Positions 18,036 to 27,253 of a stretch of DNA of 64,000 bases are shown here, one piece after another (the stretch's first letter is position 1; each line of letters opens with the position of its first letter). The stretch lies in contig NZ_CP043498.1 in assembly GCF_009498215.1 (NCBI RefSeq), forward strand, positions 2,232,001 through 2,296,000, read 5' to 3'. The position numbers and the translations under genes were made by a program. Source of the stretch: Rhizobium grahamii. Its GTDB lineage: Bacteria; Pseudomonadota; Alphaproteobacteria; Rhizobiales; Rhizobiaceae. The notes beneath the pieces were generated by a model. That model worked only from the letters and a program-made list of their open reading frames with translations, had not been told where the DNA came from and made no database searches.

Positions 18036-18274
18036 TCTTCGTCCTTGTCGGCCGCAGGGCTCTCCTGCTGCGGAGCATCCGTTGTTTCCGCAGGAGGCTT
18101 GTAGCTCCAGAGCAGCATGTAGGCCGCATAGACACCGGCCCCTCCGGCGAGCACGGCCCAGAAGGGGTCGCCCGTGACGATTTCCACCACCGCCCATCCG
18201 AGGCAGACGGCGACAATGAGGATACGCGCCCAGAGCGGACGGTAGGCCGGATGTTGTGGATCGATCAGCTGCAT
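18032..18274 (-). CDS. small membrane protein, DUF3329-like
   Basis: The 80-aa protein has two transmembrane segments (about 17-33 and 38-57). Its N-terminal DPQHPAYRPLWARILIVAVCLGW resembles the HPxxRPLWRR start of DUF3329-type proteins found in rhizobia. The C-terminal 20 residues are acidic and hydrophilic. GGGAACG precedes the ATG. The function is unknown and the family match is from memory. Confidence 0.6.
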   Translation of the reverse strand: MQLIDPQHPAYRPLWARILIVAVCLGWAVVEIVTGDPFWAVLAGGAGVYAAYMLLWSYKPPAETTDAPQQESPAADKDED

Positions 18275-18363
18275 TGCGTTCCCATGTCTGAATTGTCACA
18301 CGTCTTTAAGGTGAATTTCAAAAATGTGAAAGAGCGCCGGGCTTGACGCGGCGAGGATAAAAT

Positions 18364-18377
18364 GGAATGAAAATTCC
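18364..18377. promoter_or_regulatory. IolR-type operator GGAA-N6-TTCC upstream of iolG
   Basis: GGAATGAAAATTCC is an exact GGAA-N6-TTCC, the motif reported for the RpiR-family repressor IolR of Sinorhizobium meliloti myo-inositol genes. It lies 50 nt before the iolG start. A related GGTT-N6-TTCC within a TTCGG/CCGAA inverted repeat is at 18394-18407, so two sites may act together. Confidence 0.65.
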
Positions 18378-18426
18378 ACAACGAGCACAATTCGGTTCAT
18401 TTGTTCCGAATCCAAGGGAGGTTCTC

Positions 18427-19419
18427 ATGACAGTCAGATTTGGTCTTCTCGGCGCCGGTCGCATCGGCAAGGTGCATGCAAAGGCCGTCAGCGGCGATGC
18501 CAATGCCACGCTCGTCGCCGTTGCCGACGCGTTCCCGCAGGCGGCTGACGCAATCGCATCCGCCTATGGCTGCGAGGTCCGCACGATTGAGGCGATCGAG
18601 GCTGCCAAGGACATCGACGCTGTTGTCATCTGCACCCCGACCGACACCCATGCCGATCTGATCGAGCGTTTCGCCCGCGCCGGCAAGGCGATCTTCTGCG
18701 AAAAGCCTGTCGATCTCGACGTCGATCGCGTCCGGGCCTGCATCAAGGTCGTCGACGAGACCAAGGCAAAGCTGATGGTCGGCTTCAACCGCCGCTTCGA
18801 CCCGCACTTCATGGCTGTGCGCAAGGCCATCGACGACGGCCGAATCGGCGACGTCGAGATGGTGACGATCACGTCCCGCGATCCTGGCGCCCCGCCGGTC
18901 GACTACATCAAGCGTTCGGGCGGCATCTTCCGCGACATGACGATCCACGACTTCGACATGGCCCGCTTCCTGCTCGGCGAAGAGCCGGTTGCCGTCAGCG
19001 CCACGGCCGCCGTTCTCGTCGACAAGGCGATCGGCGATGCCGGCGACTACGACAGCGTTTCGGTTATCCTGCAGACGAAATCCGGCAAGCAGGCGATCAT
19101 CTCCAACTCCCGCCGCGCCACCTACGGCTACGACCAGCGTATCGAAGTACATGGCTCGAAGGGCATGGTATCGGCCGAGAACCAGCGCCCTGTTTCCATC
19201 GAGCTCGCCAACGGCGAAGGCTACACCCGCCCGCCGCTGCATGATTTCTTCATGACCCGCTACACCGAAGCCTATGCCAACGAAATCGCAAGCTTCATCG
19301 CTGCGATCGAGAAGGGCGCGAAGATCTCGCCCTCCGGCGCCGACGGCCTCGCAGCGCTCGCGCTTGCCGATGCGGCAGTGCAGTCTGTCAAGGAAGGCAA
19401 GCTCATCAAGATCGGCTGA
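18427..19419 (+). CDS. iolG: inositol 2-dehydrogenase
   Basis: The 330-aa NAD-dependent enzyme oxidises myo-inositol to scyllo-inosose, the first step of inositol catabolism (idhA in rhizobia). The Rossmann motif GLLGAGRIGKVH starts at residue 6. The catalytic Lys is in CEKPVD, with the substrate-site residues of the Gfo/Idh/MocA family in GGIFRDMTIHDFDMARF. GGGAGG 6 nt upstream fixes the start. The other iol genes are not in the window, so, as in several Rhizobiaceae, the dehydrogenase gene stands alone. The upstream GGAA-N6-TTCC box supports inositol-responsive control. Confidence 0.92.
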   Translation: MTVRFGLLGAGRIGKVHAKAVSGDANATLVAVADAFPQAADAIASAYGCEVRTIEAIEAAKDIDAVVICTPTDTHADLIERFARAGKAIFCEKPVDLDVDRVRACIKVVDETKAKLMVGFNRRFDPHFMAVRKAIDDGRIGDVEMVTITSRDPGAPPVDYIKRSGGIFRDMTIHDFDMARFLLGEEPVAVSATAAVLVDKAIGDAGDYDSVSVILQTKSGKQAIISNSRRATYGYDQRIEVHGSKGMVSAENQRPVSIELANGEGYTRPPLHDFFMTRYTEAYANEIASFIAAIEKGAKISPSGADGLAALALADAAVQSVKEGKLIKIG

Positions 19420-19451
19420 CGGCCCTCTCCCGACCGAAAGCCAACTGTGAG

Positions 19452-19478
19452 ATGGCCGGGTCCCTGCCCGGCCATTTC
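19452..19478 (+). terminator. terminator of iolG
   Basis: ATGGCCGGG and CCCGGCCAT form a 9-bp stem with a 6-nt loop followed by TTTCTC, about 30 nt after the stop. Confidence 0.7.
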
Positions 19479-19656
19479 TCGTTCAAGAGTATTGGCAAAC
19501 AAAAAAATGCGCCCTCGTCCGGCACTGCCAGCCGCCTGATGCGCCTTGTACATTAGCGGATTTTACGCACGTCTGCCGTGCATTCTACAGCGCGCTATTC
19601 ATATTATTGACTTGGTTTCCCTCAAAAGATCGCCAACTTATCGCAACCTCCGATAA

Positions 19657-20817
19657 ATGGGAAACCAGACGATGGCGGATGTATCTGGCTCTTCGGGGCG
19701 AATTGGCAGTCTCGATGGCTTGCGCGGCATCGCCGCTTTATGGGTGCTGATCGGGCACGCAATGCTGCTCACCGGCTGGCATTTGCCGCTGATCGGCGAT
19801 CCCGATCTCGGCGTCGATCTCTTCATCATGTTGTCGGGCTTTTTGATGGTGTTTCACTATCAGCTGCGCCAGGAAAAGGAGCCGTGGTCGGAGATCTCGA
19901 CATGGTCGAATTTCTGGACCCGCCGGTTCTTCCGCATCGCGCCGCTCTATTACGTGATGCTGGCAATCGCCATTGCGCTCGGCCCCGTCATTTTCGAAAG
20001 CCGCATGGTGATCGACCATTTCCTTGAGGTCACCCCGCAGCAGCCCGAACGCTATCTGGACGGCAGCCTCGAGAATGTGCTGCTGCATGTGAGCTTCCTC
20101 TTCGGCCTGTCTCCGGCGCACGCTTTCCGCACGCCGCTGCCGGATTGGAGCATCAGCCTGGAAATGCAGTTCTATGCAGTCCTGCCGTTCCTGATGCTCT
20201 TCATCCACAGGCTCGGGTGGCTGCGCGGCAGCATCGGCATCGTTGTAACCGGCATCGCGATCGCCATGGCGACGCGCCTCGTCGGGATCAATTTCCCGAT
20301 GCCGGCCTTCCTGCCGCTGAAGATGCACGTCTTCGCCGCCGGCATGCTGCTCGCGGGAGCCCTCAACGTTTCGAGCGGAAGGGCTTTCGTCCACTTCCTC
20401 CTGGCGCTGGCCTTCGTTGCCCTGCCGATCGGCGGCGGCATGACGATGCTGCGCGAAGTCGTGCGCCTCGGCCTCGTCGTCGCTTTCTTCGCGCTGATCT
20501 TCCACGCGCATCTGCCGCGCCCGCTGGCAAACCCGCTGAACCGGATTTCCGATTTCATGGGCAATCGCTTCTGCCACGAGCTCGGCGAGCTGTCCTTCGG
20601 CGCCTATCTGATCCATCTGCTGGTCATGCAGCCCGTCATCGCCTACCTCATCAAGGCGCACGGGCACGACATCAGCGACTTCCGGCGCTTTCTGCTCTCG
20701 ATCGTGATCACCATCCCGATCGTCTATGCGCTGTCGGCGGTGGGGCACAAATTCATCGAGATGCAGGGACAGAAGATCGGCAGGACACTCACCCGACGCA
20801 GGACATCTGCGGCTTAG
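19657..20817 (+). CDS. acyltransferase 3 family membrane protein
   Basis: The 386-aa inner-membrane protein of the OafA/NodX/ExoZ family transfers acyl (often acetyl) groups to extracytoplasmic sugars. The N-terminus IGSLDGLRGIAALWVLIGHAM carries the conserved Arg and His of the catalytic helix, and RRFFRIAPLYYV is the second family motif. About ten hydrophobic helices follow. The acceptor (exopolysaccharide, LPS or other) cannot be read from the sequence. No good Shine-Dalgarno precedes either candidate ATG (19657 or 19672). The stop overlaps the convergent ROK gene by 4 nt. Confidence 0.85.
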   Translation: MGNQTMADVSGSSGRIGSLDGLRGIAALWVLIGHAMLLTGWHLPLIGDPDLGVDLFIMLSGFLMVFHYQLRQEKEPWSEISTWSNFWTRRFFRIAPLYYVMLAIAIALGPVIFESRMVIDHFLEVTPQQPERYLDGSLENVLLHVSFLFGLSPAHAFRTPLPDWSISLEMQFYAVLPFLMLFIHRLGWLRGSIGIVVTGIAIAMATRLVGINFPMPAFLPLKMHVFAAGMLLAGALNVSSGRAFVHFLLALAFVALPIGGGMTMLREVVRLGLVVAFFALIFHAHLPRPLANPLNRISDFMGNRFCHELGELSFGAYLIHLLVMQPVIAYLIKAHGHDISDFRRFLLSIVITIPIVYALSAVGHKFIEMQGQKIGRTLTRRRTSAA

Positions 20818-22027
20818 CCGGGGCCCCCCTGCACAATATCGCCGTCGATGACGGACAGTGCCTGGTTGAGATGGCCCTCGAACACCAGCAGCGGTTCGTC
20901 GAACACGACGCGCAGCTCGGGCATGCCCTGCATCCGCACCATGTGCGACTGGGCAAGCCCCTCCTCGATCCCCGGCCTGAGGAGATCGTAGTAGCGCGTG
21001 CCGGGCCCGGTGATCGCGACCGGCATCCGTTCGGTGAGGCTGAGCAGCCGCGATAGGCCGTTTCCGAGCGCCACGCCCGCCTGCCGAAAGGCAAAGGCCG
21101 ACATCCGGTGGCCCTGCCGCGCCCGCGCCGCGATCTTGTCCAGCTCGGCAACCGGCACGAACTTCGCCGGGATCGTATCGAGCGGCACCTCGAAGGCCAT
21201 GCGCAGAATGGCATAGAAGCCGGCATAAGCCTCGATGCACCCCTTGCTGCCGCAACGACAAAGGCCCCATTGGCCATGTGCAGCATATGTCCGAAATTTG
21301 GAGCCGAGATTTCCTGCTCCCCCGGTCCGCTACGCCTGACAATACCGAGACCGATGCTATGTCCGAGCGACAGCGCCGCAAGCGACCTGAACTCGGCCGG
21401 CCGCGCATTCTCCTCATGCGCGCCGAGCGCTGCGGCGACAAGCTGCGTCTCGTTACCAAGGATGATCCTCGCCTGCCAGGCGGGCCGAAGAGCCGATTCG
21501 AAATCGATCTGATCGCCGCCGAAGATCGGCGACCAGACGAGCACGGGGTCGGTCGCATGCACCAGCCCCTTGCTGCTGATCGAGATCAACAGCACCTTCT
21601 CTTGGCGAAGCTTCGAGCGCGAAAGAATGCGCGCAAGCCCCTCCTGGACGGAGGCGACAAACCGCTCGGCGCCCGCCGGATCATGCGACCGTTCCTCGCT
21701 GAAGCGGTCGATCAGTTTGCCGGCGTAATCGACCAGCGAATATTGCACACCGTCCGATGAAATGACCACGACGATCAGGTAGCCGCAGTCGCGCCGTTGC
21801 CGAAACAGCACCCGCGGACGGCCTCGCCCGCTGGCCGATTGCTGCTCGGATTTCTCAATGATCTCAGCCTTTTCCAGGTCGGCGGTAATGGCCGAGATCG
21901 TCGCCGAGGACAGCTTCGTGAAGTCCGCAATTTCGGTATGCGCCAGCGCGCCGTGTCTGCGAAGCGCTGACAGCACGAGCACGCTGTTTCTCTGCCGGAC
22001 CAACTCCGTGCTCGACTTGGTCAGCAT
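20814..22027 (-). pseudogene. ROK-family transcriptional repressor (xylose-type), frameshifted
   Basis: The N-terminus (MLTKSSTELVRQRNSVLVLSALRRHGALAH) is the winged-helix DNA-binding part of NagC/XylR-type ROK repressors, and the middle is the sugar-kinase-like fold. At about 21261-21270 the frame is lost after HMLHMANG. A single missing base, most simply a C, would restore CRCGSKGCIEAYAGFYAI, the zinc-binding motif of ROK proteins, and the remaining 128 codons to the stop at 20814. It is divergent from xylF across a perfect palindrome, so it most likely represses xylFHG. The interruption may be a real mutation or a sequencing error. Confidence 0.8.
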
Positions 22028-22121
22028 ATATGCCGGCCCTCTCCCCCTTGCATTCCGCCCTCGTTCACACCGTATCTCCAGCAACCTTTCCGCGTAGAAA
22101 ATTAAGCTGGTAGTGCGGTGT

Positions 22122-22150
22122 TGACAGTTGAAAAAATCTCTGACACTAAA
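22122..22150 (+). promoter_or_regulatory. candidate xylF promoter
   Basis: TTGACA at 22122-22127 is a consensus -35. At 17 nt spacing lies CACTAA, a weak -10. The operator palindrome starts right after it, the place expected for a repressor blocking initiation. Confidence 0.4.
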
Positions 22151-22169
22151 TTTCTCGACTGTCGAGAAA
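22151..22169. promoter_or_regulatory. perfect 19-bp palindromic operator upstream of xylF
   Basis: TTTCTCGAC-T-GTCGAGAAA is a perfect 9+1+9 inverted repeat between the divergent ROK repressor and xylF, about 85 nt before the xylF start. Its size and symmetry fit a dimeric ROK repressor site. Confidence 0.7.
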
Positions 22170-22254
22170 ATAATTTGAACCTTCTCGTCAGCGAACCGCG
22201 GCGGCCGGAGGAACCACTGGCTGGGGCTGGCCGCAATCCACTCGGGAGGACATT

Positions 22255-23295
22255 ATGAAGTCAATTTTGAAGCTGATGGCAGGTGCTGCCATCCTCGTAT
22301 CGGTGCATACCGCCGCAATGGCTGCCGACCTCGTCGTCGGCGTTTCCTGGTCGAATTTCCAGGAAGAACGTTGGAAGACTGACGAAGCCGCCATCAAGAA
22401 GGCCCTCGAAGCCAAGGGCGCAAAGTACATTTCCGCTGATGCACAATCGTCTGCCGCAAAGCAGCTCACCGACGTTGAATCGCTGATCTCGCAGGGCGCA
22501 AACGCACTCATCGTTCTCGCTCAGGACAGTGACGCAATCGGCCCGGCCATCGAAAAGGCTGCTGCTGAAGGCATTCCTGTCGTCGGCTACGACCGCCTGA
22601 TCGAAAACCCCGCTGCCTTCTACATCACCTTCGACAACAAGGAAGTTGGTCGTCTGCAGGCTGAAGGCGTGTTCAAGGTCAAGCCGGAAGGCAACTACGT
22701 CTTCATCAAGGGCTCTTCTTCCGACCCGAACGCGGACTTCCTGTTCGCCGGCCAGATGGAAGTCCTGAAGGCCGCTGTTGACGCGGGCAAGATCAAGAAC
22801 GTCGGCGAAGCCTACACCGACGGCTGGCTGCCGCAGAACGCGCAGCGCAACATGGAACAGTTCCTGACCGCCAACAACAACAAGGTCGACGCCGTTGTTG
22901 CTTCCAACGACGGCACCGCCGGCGGCGCTGTGGCTGCTCTCGACGCACAGGGCATGGCAGGCACCGTTCCGGTGTCCGGCCAGGACGCCGACAAGGCTGC
23001 TCTGAACCGCATCGCGCTCGGCACCCAGACGGTTTCCGTCTGGAAGGACAGCCGCGAACTCGGCAAGCGCGCTGCAGAAATCGCGCTCGACCTCGCTGGC
23101 GGCAAGACCATGGACAAGATCGACGGTGTAACCACCTTCGATGGCGGCCCGAAGAAGGTGAAGATGCAGTCGATCTTCCTGAAGCCGCAGGCAATCACCA
23201 AGGACAACCTGAACGTCGTCATCGACGCCGGCTGGATCTCCAAGGCTGAAGCTTGCCAGGGCGTAAAGGCCGGCAGCGTCAAGGCTTGCGACTAA
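22255..23295 (+). CDS. xylF: D-xylose-binding periplasmic protein
   Basis: The 346-aa protein has a signal peptide ending at about residue 23 ([15 protein letters not shown]) and a type I periplasmic binding fold. Landmarks shared with XylF are [52 protein letters not shown] and [21 protein letters not shown] precedes the ATG by about 7 nt. It is the first gene of xylFHG and is followed by a 251-nt gap with a stable hairpin, as often seen after binding-protein genes that need higher expression. Confidence 0.92.
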   Translation: MKSILKLMAGAAILVSVHTAAMAADLVVGVSWSNFQEERWKTDEAAIKKALEAKGAKYISADAQSSAAKQLTDVESLISQGANALIVLAQDSDAIGPAIEKAAAEGIPVVGYDRLIENPAAFYITFDNKEVGRLQAEGVFKVKPEGNYVFIKGSSSDPNADFLFAGQMEVLKAAVDAGKIKNVGEAYTDGWLPQNAQRNMEQFLTANNNKVDAVVASNDGTAGGAVAALDAQGMAGTVPVSGQDADKAALNRIALGTQTVSVWKDSRELGKRAAEIALDLAGGKTMDKIDGVTTFDGGPKKVKMQSIFLKPQAITKDNLNVVIDAGWISKAEACQGVKAGSVKACD

Positions 23296-23318
23296 TCCTC
23301 GCCAGCTGAACCAACACA

Positions 23319-23350
23319 CCGGCGCCGTGGCGATCTCGCCGCGGCGCCGG
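23319..23350 (+). other. stable intercistronic hairpin after xylF
   Basis: CCGGCGCCGTGGCG and its partner CGCCGCGGCGCCGG pair almost perfectly (one G-U) around an ATCT loop, 24 nt after the xylF stop. There is no T-run, so it probably protects the xylF message rather than ending transcription. Confidence 0.6.
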
Positions 23351-23546
23351 ATGCGGATGGAGCCCCAATGAAGCGCTCCCCGCCTCGCAACGCACCGCGA
23401 ACGCTTTGATTCCCTGCCGCAACGATGCCGCCCCTCGGGCGGCCGCTTCGGAAGTCTCTCGGTGGTCGATTTGAAGAACAGGGCACCTCGGCAAGGGCTT
23501 TCGGCCCCCGCGCCAGAGCCCAAACAGTGGGGGAAACGGCAAACCC

Positions 23547-24856
23547 ATGGCAAACATCACACAATCCTCATCGGGCCATCCGCGCTCGGCGGAGGGCAAC
23601 GCTTTCACGCGCTTCCTGCGCGCAACCGAGATCGACACGCGCCTGCTCGGCATGGTCGCGGCGCTGCTGGTCATCTGGATCGGCTTTCATCTCTACACCG
23701 GCGGGCTCTTCCTGACGCCACGCAACCTCTGGAACCTCTCGGTCCAGACCACCGAGATCGCGGTTCTCGCGACCGGCATGGTGCTCGTCATCGTCACCCG
23801 CAACATCGACCTGTCGATCGGCTCGATGCTCGGCCTCGTCGCCATGATCATGGGCGTCGTCCAGGCGAAGTTCCTGCCGCAATATCTCGGCTTCGACAAT
23901 TCCTGGACCTGGCTCATCACGCTGGTCTGCGGCCTGATCGCCGGAACGCTGATCGGCCTCTTCCAGGGCGTCATCATCGCCTTCCTGGGCGTCCCCTCTT
24001 TCATCGTCACGCTCGGCGGCTTCCTCGCCTGGCGCGGCCTTGCCTGGTACGTGACATCGGGCCAGACGGTCGCCCCCTCGACACCACCTTCCGCATCATG
24101 GGCGGCGGTGCCGAAGGCTCCGTCGGCGCCACATGGAGCTGGATCATCGGCCTTGTCGCCTGCGTGCTGATCATCGTCGGCATCATCGGCTCGCGCCACC
24201 AGCGCAAGCGCTTCAACTTCCCGCGCCGGCCGCTCTGGGCCGAGTATTTCCTTGTTGTTCTCGGCTGCGCGCTGGTGCTCGGCGCCATCTGGGTCTCGAC
24301 CATCTATTACTGGCCGGTTGCGATCGCCAAGAAATACGCCGAAGCCAACGGTATCGCCTGGCCGGAAACGGGGCTCTTCATCTCCTACGGCATCGCGGTG
24401 CCTGTGCTGATCGCCGTTCTCGTCGGCATCGTCATGACTTTCATCGCCACCCGCCTGCGCTTCGGTCGCTACGTCTTCGCGATCGGCGGCAACCCTGAAG
24501 CGGCAGAACTTGCCGGCATCAAGACCCGCTGGGTCGCGGTCCGCATCTTCGCGCTGATGGGCTTCCTGGCAGCCGTTGCCGCGGCGATCTCGACGGCCCG
24601 CCTCAACGCCGCCGCCAACTCGCAGGGTACGACTTACGAGCTCTACACCATCGCGGCGGCCGTCATCGGCGGCACCTCGCTTGCCGGCGGCACCGGCACC
24701 ATCGCCGGCGCGATGCTCGGCGCTCTGGTCATGCAGTCGCTGCAGTCCGGCATGGGTCTCGCGAACGTCGATACCCCCATACAAAATGTCGTCGTGGGCG
24801 CCGTGCTCGTCGTAGCCGTCTGGCTCGACACCGTCTATCGCTCGCGGTCGAAGTAA
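23547..24856 (+). pseudogene. xylH: xylose ABC transporter permease XylH, frameshifted
   Basis: The first 175 codons encode an intact permease N-half (ATEIDTRLLGMVAALLVIW, NIDLSIGSMLGLVAMIMG, GVPSFIVTLGGFLAWRG). The frame is broken at the C-run 24073-24077. One extra C there would give GQTVAPLDTTFRIMGGG and continue through [19 protein letters not shown] and [16 protein letters not shown] to the stop at 24856, giving a normal length of about 436 aa. All other permease motifs are intact and the neighbours xylF and xylG are whole, which argues for a base miscall, though a real null mutation cannot be excluded. Confidence 0.85.
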
Positions 24857-24870
24857 GAGGAGTCCTAGAT

Positions 24871-25653
24871 ATGACTGATCAACGCGCTCCCCTTGTGGAA
24901 CTGAAAAACATCTCGATCTCCTTCGGCGGCATCCATGCCGTGGACAATGCTTCGGTCGATCTCTACCCCGGCGAAGTCGTCGCCCTTCTCGGCCATAACG
25001 GCGCCGGCAAGTCCACGCTGATCAAGATCCTGTCGGGCGCCTACAAGCGCGACAGCGGCGAGATCCTGATCAACGGCGAGCCGGCCGACATACGCAATCC
25101 GCGCGATGCCAAAAAGTATGGCATCGAGACGATCTACCAGACGCTCGCCGTCGCCGATAACGTCGACGCCGCCGCCAACCTCTATCTCGGCCGCGAGATC
25201 CGCACCAAGTGGGGCACCCTCGACGACGTCGCCATGGAGGCCTCGACGCGCGAGGTGATGGGTCGCCTCAACCCCAACTTCCGCCGCTTCAAGGAGCCGG
25301 TGAAGGCGCTCTCGGGCGGCCAGCGGCAGTCGGTGGCGATCGCCCGCGCGATCCTCTTCAACGCCCGCATCCTGATCATGGACGAGCCGACGGCAGCCCT
25401 TGGGCCGCAGGAGACGGCTCAGGTGGGCGAGCTGATCAAGCAGCTGAAGAAGGAAGGCATCGGCATCTTCCTCATCAGCCACGACATCCACGACGTCTTC
25501 GACCTCGCCGACCGCGTCTCGGTCATGAAGAACGGCCAGGTCGTCGGCCACGCCCGCACCGAGGACGTGACCAAGGACGAGGTGCTCGGGATGATCATCC
25601 TCGGCAAGGTGCCCCCCAAGGCCATCCCCGGCCCCGGCGCCATGCAGGTCTGA
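24871..25653 (+). CDS. xylG: sugar ABC transporter ATP-binding protein (single-domain XylG type)
   Basis: The 260-aa ATPase has one ABC domain: Walker [10 protein letters not shown] (about 42-50), signature [14 protein letters not shown], Walker [13 protein letters not shown] and the switch His in [12 protein letters not shown]. Most monosaccharide ATPases, including GguA in this window, are double-domain. The half-size form must work as a homodimer with XylH and occurs in alphaproteobacterial xylose/fructose-type importers. GAGGAG precedes the ATG and only 14 nt separate it from xylH. Confidence 0.9.
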   Translation: MTDQRAPLVELKNISISFGGIHAVDNASVDLYPGEVVALLGHNGAGKSTLIKILSGAYKRDSGEILINGEPADIRNPRDAKKYGIETIYQTLAVADNVDAAANLYLGREIRTKWGTLDDVAMEASTREVMGRLNPNFRRFKEPVKALSGGQRQSVAIARAILFNARILIMDEPTAALGPQETAQVGELIKQLKKEGIGIFLISHDIHDVFDLADRVSVMKNGQVVGHARTEDVTKDEVLGMIILGKVPPKAIPGPGAMQV

Positions 25654-25662
25654 CAACAATCG

Positions 25663-25692
25663 GTGCGCCGTTTGCAAGAACGGCGCACTTTT
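25663..25692 (+). terminator. terminator of xylFHG
   Basis: GTGCGCCGTT and AACGGCGCAC form a perfect 10-bp stem with a 6-nt loop followed by TTTT, 9 nt after the xylG stop. Confidence 0.9.
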
Positions 25693-25771
25693 CAATTTTG
25701 GAGATTGATGCTGGCGAGAAGCTAGGCTAAGAACCACCCATCGGACAGGCGATTCAAACCGCCTCAGGCAT

Positions 25772-25848
25772 GCACCCGTAGCTCAGCTGGATAGAGTGTT
25801 GGATTCCGATTCCAAAGGTCACAGGTTCGAATCCTGTCGGGTGCGCCA
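25772..25848 (+). tRNA. tRNA-Arg (anticodon CCG)
   Basis: The acceptor stem is GCACCCG/CGGGTGC, the D-arm is GCTCAGCTGGATAGAGT and the anticodon stem TTGGA/TCCAA surrounds TTCCGAT (anticodon CCG, reading CGG). The T-arm is CAGG-TTCGAAT-CCTG, with discriminator G and an encoded CCA. All four arms pair normally. It is a common integration target, but no duplicated 3' end was found downstream. Confidence 0.95.
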
Positions 25849-26240
25849 CCATTTCGCGGCATTGACCAGGGACAAGTGGGCTACGCCTTCGCGCTTGGCA
25901 CCGCTCTAGACATTCTGTGGCGCGGCGCTGTCTTGTGGACAGATCAGCGCCAGCTTTTGGACACCAAAACAGGATCCGTGAGTGTCGGGCACTCGGCTCA
26001 AATCAGACAAACCATTCTCTCAACATTTTATGACAGATTTTGGCTCAGATCAGCATTCAAAAGAATGACAACCTCGGCCTTTAAAATTCCCGCATAAAGA
26101 GTAACTTCGGGGCTCGTTTGCAGCAAGCGTTAGGCGCAATACGCGATACGACCGCATTGGTCTTATGCCCGCCTATCAAGGCTTAGAGTTAAATCTGAAA
26201 TCGGCGCCTTCCTGACATTGCGCTAGTACGCGGAGTAGAA
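25849..26240. other. intergenic region after tRNA-Arg, no gene supported
   Basis: This is 392 nt with lower GC than its surroundings. A 73-codon open frame (25876-26097) lacks a ribosome-binding site and recognisable features and is not accepted. It could be the eroded edge of a past insertion at the tRNA, but no integrase fragment or direct repeat is visible. Confidence 0.4.
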
Positions 26241-26966
26241 ATGATCCCCGACAAGGAGCCTCGATATGAATTGCCGAGGCGGAGCTTTATCGCCGGGTTG
26301 GCGGCTCTTCCCGTGGTCGGTTGTGCGGACTCGGAAGTTGCCGTGGTGCGCTATCGTGTCATTGCAACGGTCAACGTGGATCATAAGCTCGTGCAGGCGT
26401 CTACTGTCATGGAGGCCAGATATGTCCGTGTGAAGCACAGCCTGTCTGGAGCAGGCGGCGCAACCCGGCTTTACGGCGAGGCTTTGATCTTCGATCTACC
26501 GGGCGGTCGCACCTTTTTCATTTTGCCGATTGAACATCAAGAGACCAACGCATTGGTTTCTGTTTGGGAGACTGCAATTCTTCGGACTCTCGGAGTAACA
26601 AGCGGCATTGGTAGTCTTAGCGACGCAGATCTCATCCGGCTATCGACGGCCTCCGGACGATTGCCGTTTCAATATTTTGGACGATTCCCGGCTTTCATAT
26701 CGTTCGATGATGAACACGACCCAAAGTCAATCGTCGAAGTTGATCCGCAAAATCTCGGGCGCAAGTTTTTCGGCACCACATTTCAGAGCCTTGAAGTCGA
26801 GATCACTGACCAGCCGGTTACAGAGCGGCTTCGTGCGAGACTTCCATGGCTGAATTCAAAGCAGCAGGTCTTCGAAAGGCCGCCTAGTGGGCTCGCGCAT
26901 TTAAGCGACCCCCTAATCGGTCACCACATCACAACAGCACACTTTTTTGGAAGTGGGAGTAGATAG
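26241..26966 (+). CDS. putative Tat-exported lipoprotein, function unknown
   Basis: The 241-aa protein starts with a twin-arginine-like leader and lipobox (PRRSFIAGLAALPVVGC, Cys at about residue 28), so it is probably a membrane-anchored periplasmic lipoprotein. The body (VVRYRVIATVNVDHKLVQASTVMEARYVRV ... LYGEALIFDLPGGRTFFIL) is beta-rich. It matches a type of rhizobial hypothetical lipoprotein that I cannot name. The preceding CAAGGAG falls inside the frame, so the start is uncertain. The gene is less GC-rich than its neighbours and stands alone beside tRNA-Arg, which hints at acquisition. Confidence 0.65.
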   Translation: MIPDKEPRYELPRRSFIAGLAALPVVGCADSEVAVVRYRVIATVNVDHKLVQASTVMEARYVRVKHSLSGAGGATRLYGEALIFDLPGGRTFFILPIEHQETNALVSVWETAILRTLGVTSGIGSLSDADLIRLSTASGRLPFQYFGRFPAFISFDDEHDPKSIVEVDPQNLGRKFFGTTFQSLEVEITDQPVTERLRARLPWLNSKQQVFERPPSGLAHLSDPLIGHHITTAHFFGSGSR

Positions 26967-27253
26967 GGGTGCATCGTATCAGGAGGTAATGACGGTGCCG
27001 GGCACAGGCACTGACAGAACCTTCTCCACACTCTTCAAACTCGGATCATCGCTTCACGTCCTAGCTCGTCCGGACCAATAAACCGTAAACTGGTGATTGA
27101 ATTACTCCGTGAACGTCAAACCGTGTCCGGCATACGACCATCTGTCCCCACCCTCACCAACCCAACGCCCCCAAATAAACCGCCCCGCTTGTAGTGAAAC
27201 CCGCCAGCCGACCACCTATATGCGGTGCCTGCAATCTGAAAAGGAAATCGAAC

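Noticed and set aside
19738..21558. 606-codon minus-strand frame across the acyltransferase and ROK gene
   Set aside because: It is a shadow of two real genes, with charged low-complexity translation.
25876..26097. 73-codon open frame after the tRNA
   Set aside because: It has no ribosome-binding site, no domain and ordinary random-frame composition.
25772..27253. Genomic island with attL/attR at tRNA-Arg
   Set aside because: No second copy of the tRNA 3' end and no integrase or mobility gene could be found.
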